Below, one piece after another: positions 54,829 through 64,000 of a DNA stretch of 64,000 nucleotides (position 1 is the first letter of the stretch; the number at the start of each line of letters is the position of its first letter). The position numbers were made by a program, and so were the translations under genes. The DNA lies in NCBI RefSeq assembly GCF_905475345.1, contig NC_066593.1:8641274-8705273 (forward strand), in the 5' to 3' direction. Below the pieces are notes generated by a model. That model did not search any database. It saw only the letters and a list, made by a program, of their open reading frames with translations, and was not told the origin of the DNA. Source of the stretch: Vespula vulgaris (Eukaryota > Arthropoda > Insecta > Hymenoptera > Vespidae).

Positions 54829-55715
54829 AAGGGTAAACGAATCGAGAATTTGAATAAAACAAAGAACGATATCGAGATTAAATTGAAAAGAAACTTTGTT
54901 AGCTCTTGACAAAAAGGCATTCGATAAGGAAGCATTAGGCGTCCAAAGTACAATTATATCAAAAACCCATTCAAATTAAAGAAGATTACATATGTATCTG
55001 ATTATGATACCTTATATTTCTTATTATTCATATAAAAGAAAAGAAAAAGAAAAAAAAAACAGTTAAGAAGAATAAGAAAGAAATCTCATCTTTATTTCCC
55101 AATATCTTCAATTATGATGGATTTCTAAATACAATAAGGATAATAATAACAATAATAACAACAACAATAATATGCAGAAGAAGAAGAAGAAGAAGAATAA
55201 AGTATCTTGGTATATTCAATTTTGCTTTCTTGTTCTTATGTAGTATATGTATCTAGTACAATGTAAATTTTAATGTGGGATTTCATTTAAACGTGTCATT
55301 TAATGCGTATTATGATTAATATGCATTATTCATACACATATCAAGGTATGTGTATTTAAATGAATATAGAATTTATACCTCGTTGACAAATTAAATTTAC
55401 AATATTGAAATAAGGGTGTCACGATCAGGTACACCTATCACGTTCGATCGTCGACGATCTTTCTATATATAAAATATATCGATACCAAACGATATTACAT
55501 TTGTTGAAAGGCATATACGTATTACGTACATACGCGTACACGTGCATACAGAAAAATTAAGAAAAAAATAGCAAAATAGAGCGAGGAAGAGAGAGAGAGA
55601 GAGAGAGATGAAAGTTCATTGTTTACGAGGAAGGACGTCTGTCCTAACAAACGGAGTTTTCGATGAGGTCTCGTATTTTTGTATTCCTGTTGCTTTCTTT
55701 TATTTTTTGATTTTG
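53594..55715. repeat. Macrosatellite unit 24
   Basis: Same subtype as unit 23 and very similar to it at an offset of about 2124 bases. Tail carries CACCTATCACG, as in unit 14. Confidence 0.95.
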
Positions 55716-55747
55716 ATTAATTAACTAATTAAATTATAAAAATTTTA

Positions 55748-55778
<31 letters not shown>

Positions 55779-56845
55779 ATATTATTACACTGAAAGAAAA
55801 AGAGAATGTTTATACCATTTACTAGCTGACGTATACAAAGCAAATCTTATTACAATGTTTATATGTTTCTCTATAAGCTGAAATATCTAAATCCACCTTA
55901 TGTTATTTACTTTCTGTCGAATATCGTATGAGATCAGTCTTTCGGCAACCACCAAGGTGGAATGTTGGAAGATCCCATATAAACATACGTTTGTAAATAG
56001 ATACATATGTACATAACTAGATACATAATATACACACCCACGCACACATACACAAAGTATACAGTAGTCTTTCTCTTGGGTATTGCTTGAGATTTTCTTA
56101 TATTGTATGGACAGTAACGAGCAACCTTTGTTCTGCAATGAGCCAAAATTAAATATCTGATATTGTTATTGATACATTATGAACTAAAAATGTTTAAATT
56201 GATTAAAAAGATATTAATACTTGATAGAAAAAGAAAAAATTACACATTATTGAAGGGTATTTGTTATTTTCGGCATCAATTTACAATGAAATGTTTTCTA
56301 TAATCCTATTGATTTTTTATTAGCAATACTTTTAATGTGTACGCATAAATGTATGTATATATATCTTTGTAATGGAACGAAATCTATTAGTTGTTTATTT
56401 TTAATTAGATATATGATTCTACTTCTCGTTAATAAACTTTACATTATTATATTGGAAGATACAATGGAAGATATCGAATTAAACTCTAATACAATCTTTT
56501 ATTCGTTTGTCGTTAACGTTAAGACTTTTGATAAAAGATTTCAATACTTCGGTTAATAGTTAAAATGCCTTTCAACTGGACGTAGATAACAAAGCTCTTC
56601 ACAAATGTATCAACGTAAGATGTAATACCACTGATTAAGAAATTCACTAATTATAGTCAACTATTGTCATTTTTCGATGCAAGATGTAAGTCGTATTTGC
56701 ATTGATACGCAGATGAATACGTATATGATAATGTTTTTTTATAAACCCTGAGTTTATTTCTGATACAGATTGAGATATATACAGATATATATATATATAT
56801 ATATATACATATATATTATATATTATATATAATATGTATATATAT

Positions 56846-56892
<47 letters not shown>

Positions 56893-57779
56893 AAGGGTAA
56901 ACGAATCGAGAATTTGAATAAAACAAAGAACGATATCGAGATTAAATTGAAAAGAAACTTTGTTAGCTCTTGACAAAAAGGCATTCGATAAGGAAGCATT
57001 AGGCGTCCAAAGTACAATTATATCAAAAACCCATTCAAATTAAAGAAGATTACATATGTATCTGATTATGATACCTTATATTTCTTATTATTCATATAAA
57101 AGAAAAGAAAAAGAAAAAAAAAACAGTTAAGAAGAATAAGAAAGAAATCTCATCTTTATTTCCCAATATCTTCAATTATGATGGATTTCTAAATACAATA
57201 AGGATAATAATAACAATAATAACAACAACAATAATATGCAGAAGAAGAAGAAGAAGAAGAATAAAGTATCTTGGTATATTCAATTTTGCTTTCTTGTTCT
57301 TATGTAGTATATGTATCTAGTACAATGTAAATTTTAATGTGGGATTTCATTTAAACGTGTCATTTAATGGGTATTATGATTAATATGCATTATTCATACA
57401 CATATCAAGGTATGTGTATTTAAATGAATATAGAATTTATACCTCGTTGACAAATTAAATTTACAATATTGAAATAAGGGTGTCACGATCAGGTACACGC
57501 ATCACGTTCGATCGTCGACGATCTTTCTATATATAAAATATATCGATACCAAACGATATTACATTTGTTGAAAGGCATATACGTATTACGTACATACGCG
57601 TACACGTGCATACAGAAAAATTAAGAAAAAAATAGCAAAATAGAGCGAGGAAGAGAGAGAGAGAGAGAGAGATGAAAGTTCATTGTTTACGAGGAAGGAC
57701 GTCTGTCCTAACAAACGGAGTTTTCGATGAGGTCTCGTATTTTTGTATTCATGTTGCTTTCTTTTATTTTTTGATTTTG
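55716..57779. repeat. Macrosatellite unit 25
   Basis: CAACTGGACGTAG subtype with TAGTCAACTATTG, as in unit 21. Its tail has GTATTCATGTTGC, shared with unit 26. Confidence 0.95.
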
Positions 57780-57811
57780 ATTAATTAACTAATTAAATTA
57801 TAAAAATTTTA

Positions 57812-57846
<35 letters not shown>

Positions 57847-58850
57847 ATATTATTACACTGAAAGAAAAAGAGAATGTTTATACCATTTACTAGCTGACGT
57901 ATAGAAAGCAAATCTTATTACAATGTTTATATGTTTCTCTATAAGCTGAAATATCTAAATCCACCTTATGTTATTTACTTTCTGTCGAATATCGTATGAG
58001 ATCAGTCTTTCGGCAACCACCAAGGTGGAATGTTGGAAGATCCCATATAAACATACGTTTGTAAATAGATACATATGTACATAACTAGATACATAATATA
58101 CACACCCACGCACACATACACAAAGTATACAGTAGTCTTTCTCTTGGGTATTGCTTGAGATTTTCTTATATTGTATGGACAGTAACGAGCAACCTTTGTT
58201 CTGCAATGAGCCAAAATTAAATATCTGATATTGTTATTGATACATTATGAACTAAAAATGTTTAAATTGATTAAAAAGAAATTAATACTTGATAGAAAAA
58301 GAAAAAATTACACATTATTGAAGGGTATTTGTTATTTTCGGCATCAATTTACAATGAAATGTTTTCTATAATCCTATTGATTTTTTATTAGCAATACTTT
58401 TAATGTGTACGCATAAATGTATGTATATATATCTTTGTAATGGAACGAAATCTATTAGTTGTTTATTTTTAATTAGATATATGATTCTACTTCTCGTTAA
58501 TAAACTTTACATTATTATATTGGAAGATACAATGGAAGATATCGAATTAAACTCTAATACAATCTTTTATTCGTTTGTCGTTAACGTTAAGACTTTTGAT
58601 AAAAGATTTCAATACTTCGGTTAATAGTTAAAATGCCTTTCAACTGGACGTAGATAACAAAGCTCTTCACAAATGTATCAACGTAAGATGTAATACCACT
58701 GATTAAGAAATTCACTAATTATAGTCGACTATTGTCATTTTTCGATGCAAGATGTAAGTCGTATTTGCATTGATACGCAGATGAATACGTATATGATAAT
58801 GTTTTTTTATAAACCCTGAGTTTATTTCTGATACAGATTGAGATATATAC

Positions 58851-58907
<57 letters not shown>

Positions 58908-58939
58908 TATTATATATTATATATAATATGTATATATAT

Positions 58940-58980
<41 letters not shown>

Positions 58981-59867
58981 AAGGGTAAACGAATCGAGAA
59001 TTTGAATAAAACAAAGAACGATATCGAGATTAAATTGAAAAGAAACTTTGTTAGCTCTTGACAAAAAGGCATTCGATAAGGAAGCATTAGGCGTCCAAAG
59101 TACAATTATATCAAAAACCCATTCAAATTAAAGAAGATTACATATGTATCTGATTATGATACCTTATATTTCTTATTATTCATATAAAAGAAAAGAAAAA
59201 GAAAAAAAAAACAGTTAAGAAGAATAAGAAAGAAATCTCATCTTTATTTCCCAATATCTTCAATTATGATGGATTTCTAAATACAATAAGGATAATAATA
59301 ACAATAATAACAACAACAATAATATGCAGAAGAAGAAGAAGAAGAAGAATAAAGTATCTTGGTATATTCAATTTTGCTTTCTTGTTCTTATGTAGTATAT
59401 GTATCTAGTACAATGTAAATTTTAATGTGGGATTTCATTTAAACGTGTCATTTAATGCGTATTATGATTAATATGCATTATTCATACACATATCAAGGTA
59501 TGTGTATTTAAATGAATATAGAATTTATACCTCGTTGACAAATTAAATTTACAATATTGAAATAAGGGTGTCACGATCAGGTACACGCATCACGTTCGAT
59601 CGTCGACGATCTTTCTATATATAAAATATATCGATACCAAACGATATTACATTTGTTGAAAGGCATATACGTATTACGTACATACGCGTACACGTGCATA
59701 CAGAAAAATTAAGAAAAAAATAGCAAAATAGAGCGAGGAAGAGAGAGAGAGAGAGAGAGATGAAAGTTCATTGTTTACGAGGAAGGACGTCTGTCCTAAC
59801 AAACGGAGTTTTCGATGAGGTCTCGTATTTTTGTATTCATGTTGCTTTCTTTTATTTTTTGATTTTG
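57780..59867. repeat. Macrosatellite unit 26
   Basis: CAACTGGACGTAG subtype with GTATAGAAAGC. Nearly identical to unit 27; with unit 25's tail this suggests a very recent local duplication. Confidence 0.95.
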
Positions 59868-59899
59868 ATTAATTAACTAATTAAATTATAAAAATTTTA

Positions 59900-59932
<33 letters not shown>

Positions 59933-60488
59933 ATATTATTACACTGAAAGAAAAAGAGAATGTTTATACCATTTACTAGCTGACGTATAGAAAGCAAATC
60001 TTATTACAATGTTTATATGTTTCTCTATAAGCTGAAATATCTAAATCCACCTTATGTTATTTACTTTCTGTCGAATATCGTATGAGATCAGTCTTTCGGC
60101 AACCACCAAGGTGGAATGTTGGAAGATCCCATATAAACATACGTTTGTAAATAGATACATATGTACATAACTAGATACATAATATACACACCCACGCACA
60201 CATACACAAAGTATACAGTAGTCTTTCTCTTGGGTATTGCTTGAGATTTTCTTATATTGTATGGACAGTAACGAGCAACCTTTGTTCTGCAATGAGCCAA
60301 AATTAAATATCTGATATTGTTATTGATACATTATGAACTAAAAATGTTTAAATTGATTAAAAAGAAATTAATACTTGATAGAAAAAGAAAAAATTACACA
60401 TTATTGAAGGGTATTTGTTATTTTCGGCATCAATTTACAATGAAATGTTTTCTATAATCCTATTGATTTTTTATTAGCAATACTTTTA

Positions 60489-60710
60489 ATGTGTACGCAT
60501 AAATGTATGTATATATATCTTTGTAATGGAACGAAATCTATTAGTTGTTTATTTTTAATTAGATATATGATTCTACTTCTCGTTAATAAACTTTACATTA
60601 TTATATTGGAAGATACAATGGAAGATATCGAATTAAACTCTAATACAATCTTTTATTCGTTTGTCGTTAACGTTAAGACTTTTGATAAAAGATTTCAATA
60701 CTTCGGTTAA
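60489..60710 (+). other. Conserved 73-codon open frame in each macrosatellite unit (probably not a gene)
   Basis: Reference copy; equivalents begin at 6928, 9008, 11091 and so on in 27 of 28 units (absent from deleted unit 11, start shifted in unit 20). The peptide has a Cys-containing start, a hydrophobic stretch (LFLIRYMILLLVNKLYIIIL, residues about 21-40) that could span a membrane, and an acidic middle EDTMEDIE. The 3' end differs among left-half units through small indels (ends in TSVNS, TSFDK or QYFG). Differences between units include many amino-acid changes and few silent ones. No Kozak-type or splice evidence stands out. The open frame is most simply explained by recent homogenisation of the satellite. 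Confidence 0.3.
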
Positions 60711-60936
60711 TAGTTAAAATGCCTTTCAACTGGACGTAGATAACAAAGCTCTTCACAAATGTATCAACGTAAGATGTAATACCACTGATTAAGAAATTCA
60801 CTAATTATAGTCGACTATTGTCATTTTTCGATGCAAGATGTAAGTCGTATTTGCATTGATACGCAGATGAATACGTATATGATAATGTTTTTTTATAAAC
60901 CCTGAGTTTATTTCTGATACAGATTGAGATATATAC

Positions 60937-60993
<57 letters not shown>

Positions 60994-61025
60994 TATTATA
61001 TATTATATATAATATGTATATATAT

Positions 61026-61068
<43 letters not shown>

Positions 61069-61685
61069 AAGGGTAAACGAATCGAGAATTTGAATAAAAC
61101 AAAGAACGATATCGAGATTAAATTGAAAAGAAACTTTGTTAGCTCTTGACAAAAAGGCATTCGATAAGGAAGCATTAGGCGTCCAAAGTACAATTATATC
61201 AAAAACCCATTCAAATTAAAGAAGATTACATATGTATCTGATTATGATACCTTATATTTCTTATTATTCATATAAAAGAAAAGAAAAAGAAAAAAAAAAC
61301 AGTTAAGAAGAATAAGAAAGAAATCTCATCTTTATTTCCCAATATCTTCAATTATGATGGATTTCTAAATACAATAAGGATAATAATAACAATAATAACA
61401 ACAACAATAATATGCAGAAGAAGAAGAAGAAGAAGAATAAAGTATCTTGGTATATTCAATTTTGCTTTCTTGTTCTTATGTAGTATATGTATCTAGTACA
61501 ATGTAAATTTTAATGTGGGATTTCAATTAAACGTGTCATTTAATGCGTATTATGATTAATATGCATTATTCATACACATATCAAGGTATGTGTATTTAAA
61601 TGAATATAGAATTTATACCTCGTTGACAAATTAAATTTACAATATTGAAATAAGGGTGTCACGATCAGGTACACGCATCACGTTC

Positions 61686-61699
61686 GATCGTCGACGATC
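61686..61699. promoter_or_regulatory. 14-bp perfect palindrome GATCGTCGACGATC (one per unit)
   Basis: Self-complementary over all 14 bases and CpG-containing. It is retained in most units (for example 8090-8103). Single-base breaks occur in units 2, 3, 6, 9 and 18. A dimeric DNA-binding protein could recognise it, but none is identified. Confidence 0.5.
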
Positions 61700-61703
61700 T
61701 TTC

Positions 61704-61714
61704 TATATATAAAA
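61704..61714 (+). promoter_or_regulatory. TATA-box-like sequence (one per unit)
   Basis: TATATATAAAA lies 5 bases after the 14-bp palindrome and is constant across nearly all units (left-half units 4, 5 and 7-10 have CAATATATAAAA or a close form). In DNA this AT-rich a TATA match alone is weak; its fixed position beside the palindrome is what makes it notable. Confidence 0.25.
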
Positions 61715-61751
61715 TATATCGATACCAAACGATATTACATTTGTTGAAAGG

Positions 61752-61789
61752 CATATACGTATTACGTACATACGCGTACACGTGCATAC
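61752..61789. other. Alternating purine-pyrimidine CpG stretch with E-box
   Basis: A 38-base mostly alternating purine-pyrimidine run containing TACGTA-type steps, TACGCGTA and the E-box CACGTG (61779-61784). Present in every unit, including left-half variants with TACGTACGTACGCG. Such sequence can adopt Z-DNA under supercoiling. Confidence 0.5.
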
Positions 61790-61871
61790 AGAAAAATTAA
61801 GAAAAAAATAGCAAAATAGAGCGAGGAAGAGAGAGAGAGAGAGAGAGATGAAAGTTCATTGTTTACGAGGA

Positions 61872-61885
61872 AGGACGTCTGTCCT
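61872..61885. other. Small hairpin AGGAC-GTCT-GTCCT (one per unit)
   Basis: Five-base arms with a four-base loop directly after the second GA tract. In several left-half units one base of the loop changes (AGGACATCTGTCCT) while the arms are kept. Confidence 0.5.
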
Positions 61886-61955
61886 AACAAACGGAGTTTT
61901 CGATGAGGTCTCGTATTTTTGTATTCCTGTTGCTTTCTTTTATTTTTTGATTTTG

Positions 61956-61987
61956 ATTAATTAACTAATTAAATTATAAAAATTTTA

Positions 61988-62052
<65 letters not shown>

Positions 62053-63050
62053 TTACACTGAAAGAAAAAGAGAATGTTTATACCATTTACTAGCTGACGT
62101 ATACAAAGCAAATCTTATTACAATGTTTATATGTTTCTCTATAAGCTGAAATATCTAAATCAACCTTATGTTATTTACTTTCTGTCGAATATCGTATGAG
62201 ATCAGTCTTTCGGCAACCACCAAGGTGGAATGTTGGAAGATCCCATATAAACATACGTTTGTAAATAGATACATATGTACATAACTAGATACATAATATA
62301 CACACCCACGCACACATACACAAAGTATACAGTAGTCTTTCTCTTGGGTATTGCTTGAGATTTTCTTATATTGTATGGACAGTAACGAGCAACCTTTGTT
62401 CTGCAATGAGCCAAAATTAAATATCTGATATTGTTATTGATACATTATGAACTAAAAATGTTTAAATTGATTAAAAAGATATTAATACTTGATAGAAAAA
62501 GAAAAAATTACACATTATTGAAGGGTATTTGTTATTTTCGGCATCAAATTACAATGAAATGTTTTCTATAATCCTATTGATTTTTTATTAGCAATACTTT
62601 TAATGTGTACGCATAAATGTATGTATATATATCTTTGTAATGGAACGAAATCTATTAGTTGTTTATTTTTAATTAGATATATGATTCTACTTCTCGTTAA
62701 TAAACTTTACATTATTATATTGGAAGATACAATGGAAGATATCGAATTAAACTCTAATACAATCTTTTATTCGTTTGTCGTTAACGTTAAGACTTTTGAT
62801 AAAAGATTTCAATACCTCGGTTAATAGTTAAAGTGCCTTTCAACTGGCCGTAGATAACAAAGCTCTTCACAAATGTATCAACGTAAGATGTAATACCACT
62901 GATTAAGAAATTCACTAATTATAGTCGACTATTGTCATTTTTCGATGCAAGATGTAAGTCGTATTTGCATTGATACGCAGATGAATACGTATATGATAAT
63001 GTTTTTTTATAAACCCTGAGTTTATTTCTGATACAGATTGAGATATATAC

Positions 63051-63102
<52 letters not shown>

Positions 63103-63120
63103 ATATGTATATATATATAC

Positions 63121-63157
<37 letters not shown>

Positions 63158-64000
63158 AAGGGTAAACGAATCGAGAATTTGAATAAAACAAAGAACGATA
63201 TCGAGATTAAATTGAAAAGAAACTTTGTTAGCTCTTGACAAAAAGGCATTCGATAAGGAAGCATTAGGCGTCCAAAGTACAATTATATCAAAAACCCATT
63301 CAAATTAAAGAAGATTACATATGTATCTGATTATGATACCTTATATTTCTTATTATTCATATAAAAGAAAAGAAAAAGAAAAAAAAAACAGTTAAGAAGA
63401 ATAAGAAAGAAATCTCATCTTTATTTCCCAATATCTTCAATTATGATGGATTTCTAAATACAATAAGGATAATAATAACAATAATAACAACAACAATAAT
63501 ATGCAGAAGAAGAAGAAGAAGAAGAATAAAGTATCTTGGTATATTCAATTTTGCTTTCTTGTTCTTATGTAGTATATGTATCTAGTACAATGTAAATTTT
63601 AATGTGGGATTTCATTTAAACGTGTCATTTAATGCGTATTATGATTAATATGCATTATTCATACACATATCAATGTATGTGTATTTAAATGAATATAGAA
63701 TTTATACCTCGTTGACAAATTAAATTTACAATATTGAAATAAGGGTGTCACGATCAGGTACACGCATCACGTTCGATCGTCGACGATCTTTCTATATATA
63801 AAATATATCGATACCAAACGATATTACATTTGTTGAAAGGCATATACGTATTACGTACATACGCGTACACGTGCATACAGAAAAATTAAGAAAAAAATAG
63901 CAAAATAGAGCGAGGAAGAGAGAGAGAGAGAGAGAGATGAAAGTTCATTGTTTACGAGGAAGGACGTCTGTCCTAACAAACGGAGTTTTCGATGAGGTCT
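61956..64000. repeat. Macrosatellite unit 28, cut by the window end
   Basis: TACCTCGG/TTAAAGTGCC subtype with AAATCAACC, like units 23 and 24. It lacks only the last ~70 bases of a unit, so the array continues beyond 64000. Confidence 0.95.

Larger units (their letters stand above)
59868..61955. repeat. Macrosatellite unit 27 (used as reference unit)
   Basis: Layout: TA tract 59899-59932; + strand 73-codon ORF 60489-60710; palindrome TTAACGTTAA 60667-60676; TA tract from 60939 running into GA tract 61030-61070; AAT/AAC tract about 61378-61412; GAA tract 61417-61437; palindrome 61686-61699; TATA-like 61704-61714; alternating CpG stretch 61752-61789; second GA tract 61823-61848; small hairpin 61872-61885. 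Confidence 0.95.
6298..64000. repeat. Macrosatellite: 28 head-to-tail units of ~2.07 kb, continuing past the window
   Basis: The same ordered landmarks recur along the whole interval in one orientation: ATTAATTAACTAATTAAAT, a TA tract, CTGAAAGAAAAAGAGAATG, ATGTGTACGCATAAATG, ATAAACCCTGAGTT, a TA tract running into a GA tract, an AAT/AAC tract, a GAA tract, GATCGTCGACGATC, and GAGGAAGGACGTCTGTCC. Full units measure 2036-2122 bases; one internally deleted unit measures 1555. Most length variation lies in the simple tracts. No terminal inverted repeats, target-site duplications, LTRs or mobile-element enzymes were seen at unit edges. Units 1-11 are diverged from one another and units 12-28 are nearly uniform. 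Confidence 0.97.

Noticed and set aside
6298..64000. Minus-strand frames of 60-130 codons repeated in each unit, including Ser-Leu and Ile-Tyr runs
   Set aside because: The runs are translations of GA and TA tracts. The non-repeat frames change phase or length between units, as expected of non-coding DNA.
6298..64000. CRISPR array
   Set aside because: The repeats are ~2.07-kb full-length tandem units in eukaryotic-type DNA, not short repeats with unique spacers.
6298..64000. rDNA intergenic spacer, telomeric repeat or histone/snRNA gene cluster
   Set aside because: No rRNA-like segments, no TTAGG runs and no recognisable histone or snRNA sequence in the unit.
6298..64000. Tandem copies of a transposon
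   Set aside because: No inverted or long terminal repeats at a consistent unit boundary, no target-site duplications and no enzyme-coding sequence were seen.

Overview
The window is AT-rich, low-gene-density eukaryotic nuclear DNA. It has TA, GA, CA and AAT/AAC microsatellites everywhere, GT-AG style short candidate exons, no operons or ribosome-binding sites, and no long ORFs. The base composition and the contrast between AT-rich spacer and GC-richer exon-like islands resemble an insect, perhaps a hymenopteran. That is an impression of composition, not a marker-gene identification.

Region 1 (1-4963) is single-copy-looking spacer with several short islands of higher GC and open frame that could be exons or decayed exons. 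On the + strand there is a possible two-exon gene end (695-818 joined to 1009-1115, ending in TAA) and an isolated candidate exon (4064-4221). On the - strand there are three candidate exons (3428-3282, 2354-2214, 1954-1791). None can be assigned a function with confidence. The rest is AT-rich DNA with microsatellites, a degenerate ~160-180 bp triplication (2611-3010), a perfect 10-bp-stem hairpin (3292-3319) and an AT-only inverted repeat (4636-4664).

Region 2 (4964-5622) is a sharply bounded, GC-richer island. It is a ~450 bp minisatellite built from 9-11 bp CCGTAAC-type subunits, arranged in places as a 39-bp higher-order unit, and flanked by two direct copies of a ~105-bp sequence. Each flank carries a GTAGAGGGCGC core that resembles the CTCF consensus.

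Region 3 (5623-6297) is AT-rich spacer with nothing recognisable.

Region 4 (6298-64000, 90% of the window) is one head-to-tail macrosatellite: 28 units of about 2.07 kb. It starts abruptly at 6298 and runs off the right end of the window. The left 10-11 units are diverged from one another and contain an 8.27-kb (four-unit) higher-order duplication. Unit 11 has an internal ~0.53-kb deletion. From unit 12 onward the units are nearly identical and differ by recurring diagnostic variants that define at least three interleaved subtypes. Unit length varies mainly because each unit carries two TA tracts, two GA tracts, an AAT/AAC tract and a GAA tract. Each unit also carries a compact CpG-rich block: a 14-bp palindrome, a TATA-box-like sequence and an alternating purine-pyrimidine stretch with CACGTG. 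This is the best candidate for a functional core of the repeat. The short ORFs repeated in every unit do not behave like protein genes.

No rRNA, tRNA, CRISPR array, recognisable transposase, reverse transcriptase or viral gene was seen.
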